DNA from: CAYVLA01 sp964549615 [NCBI: uncultured Thermococci archaeon]
GTDB taxonomy: Archaea; CAYQAE01; CAYVLA01
DNA length: 64,000 nt
Direction: 5' to 3'
NCBI GenBank assembly: GCA_964549615.1
Contig: CAZJVP010000099.1
Span: forward strand, 88,004 to 152,003
Part shown: positions 35,764-43,986 of the stretch, piece by piece
How positions within the stretch are numbered: position 1 is the stretch's first letter
Layout: every line of letters begins with the position of its first letter
The notes under the pieces: generated by a model
Told to the model about the DNA's origin: nothing
The model's database searches: none
What the model saw: only the letters and a program-made list of their open reading frames with translations
Position numbers and translations under genes: made by a program

Positions 35764-36096
35764 TCGGAGCCCAGCCCGACACCGCTGGCTTGTCGCCCAG
35801 CCGGTTCCTCGATCGGCAGCCAGCGATGAGAACTCTGCACTCCGCACCGCACGACACCACCGCCGCAAAGCTTATTTCCAGCTCGCGGGCGCTCGTGACC
35901 TCGGCCATCAAACCCGGTTCGAAGAGAGTCCCCAAGGTCCACGCTACGCCTCGCCGTCCCGCGTATGCTCAGTGAACCTCTACGCCGCCATGACCTCGCG
36001 GAGAACCGCTGCGTAAACCACTTCTTGATGCATGCTGCAAGCCGTGCTGGGACCCTGGATGATTGATCAACCCCAGGGGAATGATTCCAAGCGGGA
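35764..36096. other. Intergenic, nothing recognised
   Basis: I see no gene, stable RNA or strong promoter in this 333-base stretch after the ThuA-like gene. Short frames here lack coding character. Confidence 0.4.
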
Positions 36097-36481
36097 TCAC
36101 CATTTTCTCCATTTGAGCCCCGCTATGCGGCTGAAGTGATCCGCATTCCGGCTCCAAAGCTCCTCGCCATGTGCCATGACAATCGCAGCTATCAGAACAT
36201 CCAGGACGTTGACGGGCTTGCCGTCCTGTTCAAGCACCGCCTGCACCTCTCCGGCCTTTGAGGCCGCTGTCATATCCAGATCGAGGATCCCAACAGATGC
36301 CAGCAGGGAGCTGACCTCCCGCAGCGAGGAATCCGGTCTTTTGGATCGCTGCGCCCCCTAGTAGAGCTCAAAGGCGTTGATCGTCGTCGTCCTAGGAGAC
36401 GATACGAAACGAGCAAGATCCGCTGCCTCGGGACTACCCCCGGAGGAGAGCAACCAGAAAATCCGTGTCAAGAACGGTCAC
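36097..36481 (-). pseudogene. VapC (PIN) pseudogene with frameshift and TAG
   Basis: The minus strand starts with GTG 36481 overlapping the antitoxin stop (GTGA) and reads TVLDTDFLVALLRG, then stops. A +1 shift continues SPEAADLARFVSSPRTTT, INAFELY, a TAG, GAQRSKRPDSSLREVSSLLA, VLDVLIAAIVMAHGEELW and SRNADHFSRIAGLKW. That covers every PIN landmark (D of LDTD, E of FELY, D of LDVLIAA, N of SRNADHF). One frameshift and one nonsense codon (probably TAC or TAT to TAG in FELYYGA) inactivate it. Confidence 0.8.
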
Positions 36482-36720
36482 AGTTGGACGATCTCCAGAC
36501 GTGTTTGCAAGACCGATCGGCGGATCTCCCTAGTGGCCGCTTCGAATTGCTCGTCGTCCCTTAGCCTGCCCGCGAACTCCGCCAACGCCCTCTTCTCCTC
36601 GTACGCCGCAATCCGCTTCACCACGTCCGTGAAGCTCTCCCCCGGCCTCTTGAACCGAGCAAGGGCCTCATAAGCTTCCTCCGAGATGGTCAGCGTCCTG
36701 CGCGCCACGCCTCTCCGCAT
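36478..36720 (-). CDS. vapB: VapB antitoxin (orphaned by toxin decay)
   Basis: An intact 80-residue antitoxin with the pattern TLTISEEAYEALARFKRPGE, SFTDVVKRIA, that is typical of archaeal VapB (ribbon-helix-helix type, DUF217-like). It is closely similar to the antitoxin at 38849 ([20 protein letters not shown]). Its cognate PIN gene directly downstream is broken. Keeping an intact antitoxin after toxin loss could protect against related VapC proteins such as the one at 39073. Confidence 0.8.
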   Translation of the reverse strand: MRRGVARRTLTISEEAYEALARFKRPGESFTDVVKRIAAYEEKRALAEFAGRLRDDEQFEAATREIRRSVLQTRLEIVQL

Positions 36721-36920
36721 TCATGCGTGCATTTAAGTTGCTCGGCCAAACTCGTCGAGGACATCGCTGACGCCCGCCATGACCTCGCTGCGGGGAGGCA
36801 GGGCTCATCTTGAACATCTAGACCCGGGTTGGGTAAGACCGCCACCCAACGGACGTAGCCTGGGAAACTAAGTCGCCCGGAGGTACTGCCGACACGAAAA
36901 GTCTGTCCGCGCCCCACGCC
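36721..36920. other. Intergenic upstream of vapB
   Basis: A region of decayed sequence. No gene is supported and the promoter for the vapB at 36720 is not obvious. Confidence 0.3.
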
Positions 36921-37235
36921 TCACGCCCCGGTCTCGCTGTCAAGCGGGAATCGCCACGCTACTACTGAACGAGTGGACGGCCGACCAAGCAGGCTGCACA
37001 CCCTCCCAACTCTACACCATCAAGGCATCATACGGAACCCACCAAGCCCAAGCCGATCTGAACATATCCACGTCCCAGCAGCTCGCTCTCAAGATGGAAG
37101 GTCTGACCATTCCGGAACACGGAGTGTGGCAAGCCATGGCTTCGGGGCTGCTAATCGTCCTGCTTTTCCTCCGGGCCTCGAGCATCGAGAGATTGGGTGT
37201 TTCCGGCGACCACCGAGCCTGTCGCGCCGGGTTGT
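36921..37235 (+). pseudogene. 3' relic of a membrane-anchored surface protein
   Basis: One plus-strand frame reads CQAGIATLLLNEWTADQAG, CTPSQLYTIKASYGTHQAQA, DLNISTSQQLALKMEGLTIP, then a hydrophobic helix (AMASGLLIVLLFLRASSIE) and a TGA at 37233-37235. This is how archaeal exported Ig-like proteins end (beta domain, spacer, transmembrane anchor). No start or upstream domain remains. Confidence 0.45.
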
Positions 37236-37392
37236 GAGGTGAGAGTCATCTCGGCCGATCTCGCCGCCCAAGGCACGACCATGTTTACGGCTGAGTGCAG
37301 CGCAACCGGGAACGCCGCTTTACTTTTACGGCAGGGCAGACGGCGACTCGGTCTACAAGTACGTCGGGCCTACCTACGAAGGCGCGCGTTGA
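37236..37392 (+). pseudogene. Short coding relic
   Basis: Two adjoining frames look coding: VRVISADLAAQGTTMFTAE, then after a shift LYFYGRADGDSVYKYVGPTY and EGAR before TGA at 37390-37392. The second part resembles the 'YGRADGxxxYKYVGP' type of short segments seen near archaeal HTH or recombinase-like genes, but I cannot name a family. Confidence 0.25.
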
Positions 37393-37398
37393 ATTTCG

Positions 37399-37447
37399 CC
37401 TTCCAGCAAGAACCTAACCTGTACAAGTTGGGACCCCGCTCGACCCC
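37399..37447 (+). repeat. Dispersed 49-bp repeat, copy 1
   Basis: About 85 percent identical to 38682-38730 (shared core AAGAACCTAACCTGT). Both copies lie in pseudogene-rich spacers beside VapBC loci. The second copy contains CCTGTTCAAGTCAGG, which looks like a tRNA T-arm, so these could be fragments left by integration at a tRNA gene. No full tRNA is present. Confidence 0.45.
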
Positions 37448-37545
37448 AGGGCCCCAACGAAGGGTTTTCGGCAGCGACGCCGCGGCGACCGCCTGCAAAC
37501 CGTTTGAGAAGTGCAGGCGACAGAAAATTCAAGAGCGGCCGACCG

Positions 37546-37977
37546 CTACAGTCGCTCCAGCAGCTTGCGCGGGCTGGTCACCTCGACGCCTCCCACCCTC
37601 TCGAAATGTGCAAGCTTCCGGGTCACCAAGGGCATTGCATGGGCCCTTGCCGTAGCACCGATTAACAGGTCACGCACATCCACGGCCTCGCCTTTCCTTT
37701 CCAGGGAAACGCAGATCTCAGACGCTATCCTCGCGCTCCCCTCATCAAATGGCAGGGCGCTGACGTGCGACCGCAACGCCTCGACCGCATCCATGCTTCT
37801 TTCCGGCTCGGCGGAAAGCATGGCCCCGCGGCAGAGCTCGAAGACGGTCACCGTTGTCATGTTGGCGGTCAACCTTCCTGACCTGACCGCCCCGAACAGC
37901 TGTACGGCATCGGGATCGGGCCTTTTCTTGAGGTAGTCGACTATCACGTCCGTGTCGAGTATCGCCCGGATTTCCAT
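37546..37977 (-). CDS. vapC: PIN-domain toxin, VapC family
   Basis: A 143-residue PIN protein starting MEIRAILDTDVIVDYLK (D8 and D10), with E47 (TVFELCRG) and D103 (VDVRDLLIGATA). The last acidic site reads TRKLAHFERV where many VapC proteins have TRNxxHF. The start ATG 37977 lies 34 bases inside the antitoxin gene, a larger overlap than in the other pairs here. It looks intact. Confidence 0.84.
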   Translation of the reverse strand: MEIRAILDTDVIVDYLKKRPDPDAVQLFGAVRSGRLTANMTTVTVFELCRGAMLSAEPERSMDAVEALRSHVSALPFDEGSARIASEICVSLERKGEAVDVRDLLIGATARAHAMPLVTRKLAHFERVGGVEVTSPRKLLERL

Positions 37978-38195
37978 GTCCTCCACAACTCTCTGGCCGC
38001 CTTCATGAACTCCTCCGTTCTCTCGATATGGGTCCAGCACCCGGCCAGATCGTCCAAGTCCACGGATTTCTCCATGACGATTCTTCGTTCGGTCCCGCTG
38101 ACCAGGAGCTCGTCCCCCACCCGCACGCCGGCCCTTTCTCTCACTTCCTTTGGGATTGTGACCTGGTACTTTCTAGTGACCTTGACCTTCTCCAC
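37944..38195 (-). CDS. vapB: AbrB/MazE-type antitoxin (VapB)
   Basis: An 83-residue protein with an AbrB swapped-hairpin domain (VKVTRKYQVTIPKEVRERAG, VRVGDELLV) and a C-terminal helical toxin-binding tail (ERTEEFMKAARELWRTWK). The start is GTG 38195. Two direct copies of an 8-base site immediately upstream look like an autoregulatory operator. Confidence 0.84.
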   Translation of the reverse strand: MEKVKVTRKYQVTIPKEVRERAGVRVGDELLVSGTERRIVMEKSVDLDDLAGCWTHIERTEEFMKAARELWRTWKSGRYSTRT

Positions 38196-38204
38196 TACCT
38201 CACC

Positions 38205-38224
38205 GTACTACCAGAGGTACTACC
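38205..38224 (-). promoter_or_regulatory. Candidate VapB operator (two direct repeats)
   Basis: GTACTACC occurs at 38205-38212 and again at 38217-38224, with a 12-base period (about one helical turn), between the antitoxin start (38195) and a T-rich TATA-like box (minus-strand GCTTTTTGTG, about 38227-38236). A repressor here would block transcription start. Confidence 0.55.
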
Positions 38225-38239
38225 GGCACAAAAAGCTTG

Positions 38240-38815
38240 TCCACCGGCCACCTGCCTGTATTATCCGAAAATCATTTCGCCCCGCCTGTTCTGACCGTGT
38301 CGGTGGTCAAGCTAACTGACTCAAGGATCTGGTGGATGATGCGACGCAAGGAGAAGGGCAGGATGACCAAAGCAAGGATCGCCGGGGCCTAGCAGGTCAG
38401 CACCGGAGGACTCCAACAACCATAGACCCGCTACGGATCGCCCCGTATGAGCATGAGCACGGTTACCCTGACCAGGCCTTCTGGAATAGGATAAGCTCTG
38501 AGGGATCGTTTGGAACAACCAGCCACATGCTCTGCCACGGACTGGACCCGCAACTCGACCGGCGCAAGGCGAGGTGAAAGCATGACCCAAGAGACGAGGG
38601 GACCGCCCAGTCAAGGGCAACGAGTTATTTCCCGAACAACACACGCCAGCCACCCGCCGCACCGCATGCCGCCCAGGGGCCTCGCCTTGCAACAAGAACC
38701 TAACCTGTTCAAGTCAGGGCCGCGCTCGACGTGCGGCAGATTGTAGAGAACGCGTGGGAAGGCACGAATGAAGAGTCCGCATCGATTGAGAAGTGAAAGA
38801 CGGAGCAAGAACGGA
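38240..38815. other. Intergenic, pseudogene-like, no supported gene
   Basis: This spacer holds the second copy of the 49-bp dispersed repeat (38682-38730). Short frames, such as one containing PYEHEHGYPDQAFWNRISSE near 38440, have some coding look but no family, start signal or homologue I can identify. Confidence 0.3.
38682..38730 (+). repeat. Dispersed 49-bp repeat, copy 2
   Basis: Second copy of the repeat at 37399, same orientation, about 1.3 kb apart, so the two copies flank the AbrB-VapC pair at 37546-38195. Confidence 0.45.
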
Positions 38816-38817
38816 AA

Positions 38818-38827
38818 AAGTTTTATG
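38818..38827 (+). promoter_or_regulatory. TATA box of the vapBC locus at 38849
   Basis: AAGTTTTATG is centred about 26 bases before GTG 38849 and supports that codon as a leaderless start. Confidence 0.5.
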
Positions 38828-38848
38828 TGTATTCAATGCATTTATCCC

Positions 38849-39067
38849 GTGGCCACCAAGACCGTCACAATCACGGTGGAGGCGTACGATGCCCTTCTCA
38901 GGCTCAAACGCCCCGGCGAGAGCTTCTCCCAAGTCGTGCTCCGCATCGCCTCGAAAAAAGGTTCCGCCAAGCTGTCGGACCGCCTGGCAGCCGGGCGGCC
39001 GGACGACGAGCTGGCATCGCGCGTCGAGGAAGCTCACCGCATCCTGAACAGGATCCGCTTGGAGTGA
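38849..39067 (+). CDS. vapB: VapB antitoxin
   Basis: A 72-residue antitoxin: [40 protein letters not shown], then a toxin-binding helix ([18 protein letters not shown]). GTG 38849 is chosen because it sits 26 bases after the TATA box and at the start of the conserved region; the upstream in-frame ATGs would precede the promoter. It ends 5 bases before the VapC start. Similar to the orphan antitoxin at 36478. Confidence 0.82.
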   Translation: MATKTVTITVEAYDALLRLKRPGESFSQVVLRIASKKGSAKLSDRLAAGRPDDELASRVEEAHRILNRIRLE

Positions 39068-39072
39068 CGCAA

Positions 39073-39468
39073 ATGGCATGTCTGGAGACCACCTTCCTTG
39101 TGGACCTGTTGAGACGCAGCCCCAGCGCCCTTGCCAAGCTTAGGGATCTCGAGGATGCGGGAGAACGGCTTGCGACAACACAGGTGAACCTGGTCGAACT
39201 CTACGTCGGGGCATACCGCTCTCCCGACCCTGAAGCCGCGTTGACGCAACTGGAGGAACTGGTCGGGAGCCTAGATCTTCTGGAGTTTGGCAGGGAGGAA
39301 TGTGCTGTCTGCGGACGCGTGATAGCCGGCCTTCTATCCGCCGGTGAATCCATAGGGGCAATCGACGTGATCGCGGGCTGCCTGGCCCTCGCCCACGGCG
39401 AGACAGTCATCACCAGGAACGTTGAGCACTACAGAAGAATACCGGGCTTGTCGGTCGAATCCTACTAA
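39073..39468 (+). CDS. vapC: PIN-domain toxin, VapC family
   Basis: A 131-residue PIN protein: MACLETTFLVDLLRRSP (E5 and D11), E42 (VNLVELYVGAY), D98 (IGAIDVIAGCLAL) and TRNVEHYRRIPGL. All metal-site positions are filled, so it looks functional. The first motif has LETTFLVD where many have LDTTFLID. It is coupled to the antitoxin 5 bases upstream. Confidence 0.85.
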   Translation: MACLETTFLVDLLRRSPSALAKLRDLEDAGERLATTQVNLVELYVGAYRSPDPEAALTQLEELVGSLDLLEFGREECAVCGRVIAGLLSAGESIGAIDVIAGCLALAHGETVITRNVEHYRRIPGLSVESY

Positions 39469-39604
39469 CTCGCATTCCCGTCGATACAATCTTACGTCTT
39501 CCCTCGCGTCGATGCCTCATGACCCACAGCGAGCCGCACTCCAGCCGGCCTGCGGGGCTTGCCTGCGCAGCAGGGGCCACAAAGGTCGTATTCGCCAACC
39601 GGCC
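39469..39604. other. Start of a 469-base spacer (39469-39937)
   Basis: Apart from the antitoxin relic at 39605-39750, the spacer between the VapC gene and the GT-C gene shows no gene or RNA that I can support. Confidence 0.3.
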
Positions 39605-39750
39605 GCCATCAGTCCTTGGGACGGGTGGCCGGGACTTCGCCTCAAGCTTTCTCACAGAGGCCATCATCGGTCGTGTGACCAGTTGATGCTCACGGATCGC
39701 ATTTTCCTCCTAAGTTCGTCGTCTACCTTGACCGTAACCGTACCAACTAG
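39605..39750 (-). pseudogene. Relic of a VapB-type antitoxin
   Basis: The minus strand reads VGTVTVKVDDELRRKMRSVS, INWSHDR, then a stop. A shifted frame continues MMASVRKLEAKSRPPVPRTD. Together they resemble the VapB pattern VxVRVDDELKRKMKxxxINWS...REAIxxxVRKLE. It has lost its frame and any toxin partner. Confidence 0.55.
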
Positions 39751-39937
39751 CGCTACAAGAGCAACCCTGTCGCCTCCCACCTCAAAGCGGAGGCGAGCCG
39801 GCAAGAAAACCGAGATCGTTGAGAGTTTGGCCGGGCAGTTCCAACCATAAGCGATCATCTCGCCGGGCGCCTTCGTTGATTCTTGCTTCGTGACCCTTCG
39901 ATTGGCCTTGGATCCGTAGCCCAGTCGGCAGGCGGGA

Positions 39938-41404
39938 TCAACTGCCTGGGCCGTAGATCCAAAAATCCCCTGACTTGTTTAGCAAGGTGTAGTTCTCCCG
40001 CATAGCTTCTGCCGCCTGGGCGGTGAACCTGCCGCTGGGCTGGCCTTCAAGGTCGAATCTGAGCACTATGAGGGAGAAGGCCTTGGCCTCGATGTCGCGG
40101 ATCAGCGTTGACTGATCCCAAAGGCCCTGCTTTGCCAGCTGGGTCATTATCCATGGATCGAGGACGATGCTCTTGCCGTTCACCACCAGAAGGCCGGTGT
40201 CCTCGGATATGATCATCCCGCTGGCGTTGCGTATGTACCCCGAGACCTCAAGACAGGCATCCCGCTCGGCCTCGGGCGGGGGAAGGGGCGGGTTGGCGTA
40301 GGCGACAAGCTGGAAGAGCAGAAGCGTTGCGACTAGCATTGAGGCCGCGCTGCGGGCCTCCATCCCATCCTTTCCGGCCTGCATCTCGGTCTCAAGTCCG
40401 TTCACAAGGAGCCCTGTCAGGATGCAGGAGGCGGCGATCACTTCAAGGAAGTAGTTGACGCTTGACCCCACCTTTCCCGCCGTGAGGGCGATCAGACCCG
40501 AGAGGATGAAGTAGTTCACGATGAGGGAGTTGCGCCGTCTAGACAGGGCGTAGATGGTGTAGGTGGTTGCCAAGACCAGGAATGCGGGGTGGGACCGAGC
40601 GAACTTGAGGTACTGTTGGAGGGCCCGGATGGGGATGAATGTGGTCGCCGTGTACTTGACGATGTGGAGGTAGAACTGGCCCGATGTGGCCGCGTTCAGG
40701 GCAAGGAAGGTCAGCGCACTGCTTGCAAGCAGCGAGGCGATCATGATCGTGGCCCTCCTCCTATCCCTTCCAAGAAGGTACGCGAAGGTGGAGAGGGGGG
40801 CGGCGATGAGCGACTGCCGCGCGTAGAGGGAGAGGAGGAACATGGGCGTGGCGAGGAGGACCCTGTCGGTTCCCTCGTACCTTATTACCAGGGCAAGCCC
40901 CGCGAGGCTGAGAAGCAGACCGAGCATGTCAACCCTGTATAGGACGCTCCAGTAGGCCACCCCGGCCGCCGCGGGGAAGAGAAGGGCGGCGATCGCCCCG
41001 TAGCATTTCCTCCCGGTCTGGGCCGCCGCCATGACGCCGACGAGGAGTGAAACCAGCATTGCAGAAACGACCGATATCGTCCTACCGCCCCAGAAGGAGA
41101 CCCCCGATGCCCGGACCAAGAAGCTGCAGAGCAGGTCGTAGACCGGGGGGTAGTTGTCGACCTTGTACGGGTAATGGTCTATGGCCGGGTATATGGTCCT
41201 TCCCTCGGCCAACTCCCGTGCCCGATCAAGGTGGGCGCCTTCGCCGTAGTCGATCTGGTAGGGGTAGGCTATGCACCTGTAGGCCCCGGCGAGATACAGG
41301 GCAAGGTTGGCGCAGAGGCCCAAGATGACGACCAGCCACACGATCCTTGCCGGACCGAGCTTGATGAGCGAACAGGACTTGAAGCCCCACCAGCCAGGTA
41401 CCAT
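39938..41404 (-). CDS. GT-C fold membrane glycosyltransferase
   Basis: A 488-residue protein with about ten hydrophobic helices. The first luminal loop has YPYQIDYGEGAHLDRARELA and YPPVYDLL, the acidic-plus-YPP pattern of GT39/GT83-type transferases. A soluble C-terminal part (EVSGYIRNASGMIISEDTG, FSLIVLRFDLEGQPSG) follows. Start ATG 41404 is about 27 bases downstream of a TATA-like element. It probably transfers a sugar from a polyprenyl carrier. Not close to the two SSESLWLDE paralogues. Confidence 0.8.
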   Translation of the reverse strand: MVPGWWGFKSCSLIKLGPARIVWLVVILGLCANLALYLAGAYRCIAYPYQIDYGEGAHLDRARELAEGRTIYPAIDHYPYKVDNYPPVYDLLCSFLVRASGVSFWGGRTISVVSAMLVSLLVGVMAAAQTGRKCYGAIAALLFPAAAGVAYWSVLYRVDMLGLLLSLAGLALVIRYEGTDRVLLATPMFLLSLYARQSLIAAPLSTFAYLLGRDRRRATIMIASLLASSALTFLALNAATSGQFYLHIVKYTATTFIPIRALQQYLKFARSHPAFLVLATTYTIYALSRRRNSLIVNYFILSGLIALTAGKVGSSVNYFLEVIAASCILTGLLVNGLETEMQAGKDGMEARSAASMLVATLLLFQLVAYANPPLPPPEAERDACLEVSGYIRNASGMIISEDTGLLVVNGKSIVLDPWIMTQLAKQGLWDQSTLIRDIEAKAFSLIVLRFDLEGQPSGRFTAQAAEAMRENYTLLNKSGDFWIYGPGS

Positions 41405-41423
41405 CCTAACCGTCGACCACCAA

Positions 41424-41436
41424 TTCCCTTAAAGGC
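41424..41436 (-). promoter_or_regulatory. TATA box of the GT-C gene at 41404
   Basis: The minus-strand CCTTTAAGGGAA is centred about 27 bases upstream of ATG 41404. The 41437-41751 stretch beyond it holds no gene. A T-rich AAGCTTTTTC near 41719 probably serves the plus-strand ligase at 41752. Confidence 0.5.
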
Positions 41437-41751
41437 AATTGTCACATTGGAGCAGGTGCTTTAAACAATCGACCCCTTGGCCTCCACCCGGGCCCACCGG
41501 CTCCACACGCCGTCCGGGCCGGCCCTGGCCGTCGCCGTAGTCCCGCCATTTTCTCACACCCTTCGAAGCCGCGGCATCGCTCGGCACCCCGTCGCACCCA
41601 CGCTACAGTCCTGCTGATCGGTTCAAGCCCGCCCCATGAAGCCGCCGAGACCGCAAAGCACGACGGCTCCCATCTTATGCCAGGGTTGCGGAGAGTGTGA
41701 AAGGGTTGGCATTGCAAGCTTTTTCATCCACAGAGCGAAACGGGGGCCACG

Positions 41752-42976
41752 ATGCCTCGGAATTTCTTCGACCCAGCCGTGGAGAAGGCACCGCCGCGCA
41801 GGATCGAGCAGATCCAACTCAAGAGAGCAAGATGGACGCTTAGGCTTGCACGCCGATCGCCCCTCTACAGGCGCAAGCTGCCGCGCCAAATCCGGCTGAG
41901 GTCCCTGGACGACCTCGTGAAGTTTCCCCTAACGACCAAGGAGGAGCTGGGGGCCTCCTACCCCTTCGGCGCGGTTGCAACCCGGTTGGACAGGATCGCC
42001 TACTTCTGCGCCACATCCGGCACCACGGGAAAGCCGACCGCCGTGCACTTCACCGCCCGTGACCTTGAAAGGATCGCGCCCGCCCAGGCAAGAGGCTTCT
42101 ACGCGGCCGGGATAAGGCGGGGGGGATAGAGCCCAGCTCATCGTCCACCCCGCCATGGGGCTCCTCTTCGAAAACGCCCTGCACAGAATCGGGGCCATGA
42201 CGGCCCTCACCGGGCCGGGAAACCACCTCGGGCAGATCGCCCTCATCAAGGACCTAGGGATGACCGTCGTGGCCGGGGTGCCGTCCTACCTCCTCTACCT
42301 TGGACAGTTTGACCCGCGCAGCGCCGCCTCGGTAAAGAGGGTGGTGACCTTGGGAGAACCCTTGAACGGTGCGATGCGCCCCAAGATCGAGGATCTCTGG
42401 GGCGCGAAGGTGTACGACGACTACGGCTCGGTCGAGTTCGGGGCCGGGTTCCTCGAGTGCGCCCAGCACGACGGCCACCACATCTTCTGGGACCACTTCC
42501 TGATCGAGACCATCGACCCCCAAGGAGAACGAACGGACGGAACCGGAGAACTCGTATTCACCACGCTGATGCGCGAGGGAACCCCGCTGCTGCGATACCG
42601 CACCGGAGACATGGCGAGGGTGGAGTATGACCGACGCGGGTGCGGCCGGACGCATCCCCGAGTTTACGTCGAGGGACGGCTCGGCGAGATGGTCAAGGTG
42701 AAGGGGACGTCGGTATATCCCTCCGCGATACGCGAAGCCCTCACCTCCATCCCGCAGGTGCTCAACTTTCAGGCCATCGTCGCAAGGGAGGGAGGGCTTG
42801 ACGTGCTCACCATCAAAGCGGAGGCTAGAGGGACATGCCGGGAGCTAGCAGGGAGAATCGCCCATGCAGTCAAGGCCGCAATCAACGTCACGCCGCGGGT
42901 CGAGTTTGTCCCAGAGGGAACGCTTCTAGACGAGAGGAAGACCAAGCAGTTCATCGACATGCGCACTGCTGACTAG
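41752..42976 (+). pseudogene. PaaK-like AMP-forming acyl-CoA ligase with a frameshift in a G7 run
   Basis: Codons 1-125 read PRNFFDPAVEKAPPRRIEQI, FPLTTKEELGASYPFG and ATSGTTGKPTAVHFT (the AMP-binding P-loop), then end at TAG 42127. Removing one G from the seven at 42119-42125 restores the frame: RGDRAQLIVHPAMGLLFENA, VVTLGEPLNG, YDDYGSVEFGAGFLECAQHD, LLRYRTGDMA, KVKGTSVYPSAIREAL. The rejoined protein has about 407 residues, close to phenylacetate-CoA ligases, and all motifs are kept. Because the slip is in a homopolymer, a sequencing error or a very recent mutation is likely. The substrate is an aryl or other carboxylic acid that cannot be named. Confidence 0.85.
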
Positions 42977-43213
42977 GATGGAAACTGCGAAGCCCAACAC
43001 CGATGCATGCCCTCGATGGGTCCGAACCCTGTGCCCCTACGCAATGGCGAGGCTGGGCAGCTTGCCCTCAGGGTCCTGCACATCCCGTCGAATGACACGA
43101 AGATCACACGGCTGCCATCCCGCGTGCCATGGCGCGAGGCCTCGCATCCCAACGCTTCCATAGCGTCGGATCTGGTCTTCGGCCGTGGGCAACGTCAGAG
43201 ATCCCTCCGCCGC
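42977..43213. other. Spacer between ligase gene and ligase remnant
   Basis: No gene supported; the sequence separates two convergent PaaK-related loci. Confidence 0.3.
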
Positions 43214-43546
43214 CTACGCCCCGAGATCGGGGATCACCTGGATGCGCTTATCGCCCCGCTCTGCGGGCAGCTCACCGAACCCGGCCATCCTCACCTCAAA
43301 GGTTAGACCTATCCTGTTCTTCAGCTCGGTACCCACCGCTGCCCTGAGTTCGTCGGCGTAGGCTGTCTGGACGGAGGGACGAATCTCGCAGATCAGCAAC
43401 GGGCGCGACTTGCGTCGGACCTGGATGATGAAGTCTCCGGACAGCCCGGGAAAGGTCTTGATGCAGCGCTCGAGGACTGGCGGACCGAACAGCACCCCCT
43501 TAACCTTCACGGCGTCGTCCAACCGGCTTATGTCGCCCGAAATCAA
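43214..43546 (-). pseudogene. C-terminal domain remnant of a second PaaK-like ligase
   Basis: The minus-strand peptide SGDISRLDDAVKVKGVLFG, PPVLERCIKTFPGLSGDFII, KSRPLLICEIRPSVQ and NRIGLTFEVRMAGFGEL matches the mobile C-terminal domain of phenylacetate-CoA ligases, starting at the hinge (TGDISRLD...VKVKG). The AMP-binding part is missing upstream. It is most likely a 3' remnant of a second ligase gene, less likely a stand-alone small domain. Confidence 0.65.
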
Positions 43547-43603
43547 GGATCGCCATGAGAAGGTGCTTCACCTTTGCCGGATCACACTCGGCCGGAGCCA
43601 TGC

Positions 43604-43798
43604 CTAGAAGCTCCTGGGCGGCCCGATTGGCGGCTGCTCCTCCCTGCCAGCGATCAGGGCCCCCACAAACAGCAAGATGATGGCCCCAGCTGCGAATAGC
43701 CAGACCGCCCTCCGTACAAAGACGTACGAAACGGGCACCATCACTAGGAAGAACAGGAAGAGCACCGCCGTCAAGACGGCCTGCGCGTCCCCCGGCAC
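43604..43798 (-). CDS. Small two-helix membrane protein
   Basis: A 64-residue protein: MPGDAQAVLTAVLFLFFLVM, then VSYVFVRRAVWLFAAGAI and ILLFVGALIAG, and a short proline-rich tail. It has two predicted transmembrane helices with basic residues between. GTG 43798 sits 27 bases after an excellent TATA box, so it is likely expressed despite its size. Function unknown. Confidence 0.6.
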   Translation of the reverse strand: MPGDAQAVLTAVLFLFFLVMVPVSYVFVRRAVWLFAAGAIILLFVGALIAGREEQPPIGPPRSF

Positions 43799-43820
43799 GC
43801 CTCACAAGTATCGGCCAATC

Positions 43821-43830
43821 CTTATAATCC
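43821..43830 (-). promoter_or_regulatory. TATA box of the small membrane protein
   Basis: Minus-strand GGATTATAAG is centred about 27 bases before GTG 43798. Confidence 0.55.
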
Positions 43831-43986
43831 TTGCTCACCGAGTCATCGAGTAGCGCGAGCCCGGCGATTGGGTGGGCTTTGAAGTGGCACAACAGGTTGG
43901 ACCCTTCGATTGCTGGTCCTGTGGGAACAGCCGATGCGATCGGTGAGCAGCTAGACTTTTAGGAGCGCGGCTGCATTCGGCTTAAG

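Noticed and set aside
38690-38730. Possible tRNA gene from a T-arm-like sequence CCTGTTCAAGTCAGG
   Set aside because: No anticodon arm, D arm or acceptor stem can be drawn upstream; only a T-arm-like hairpin is present.
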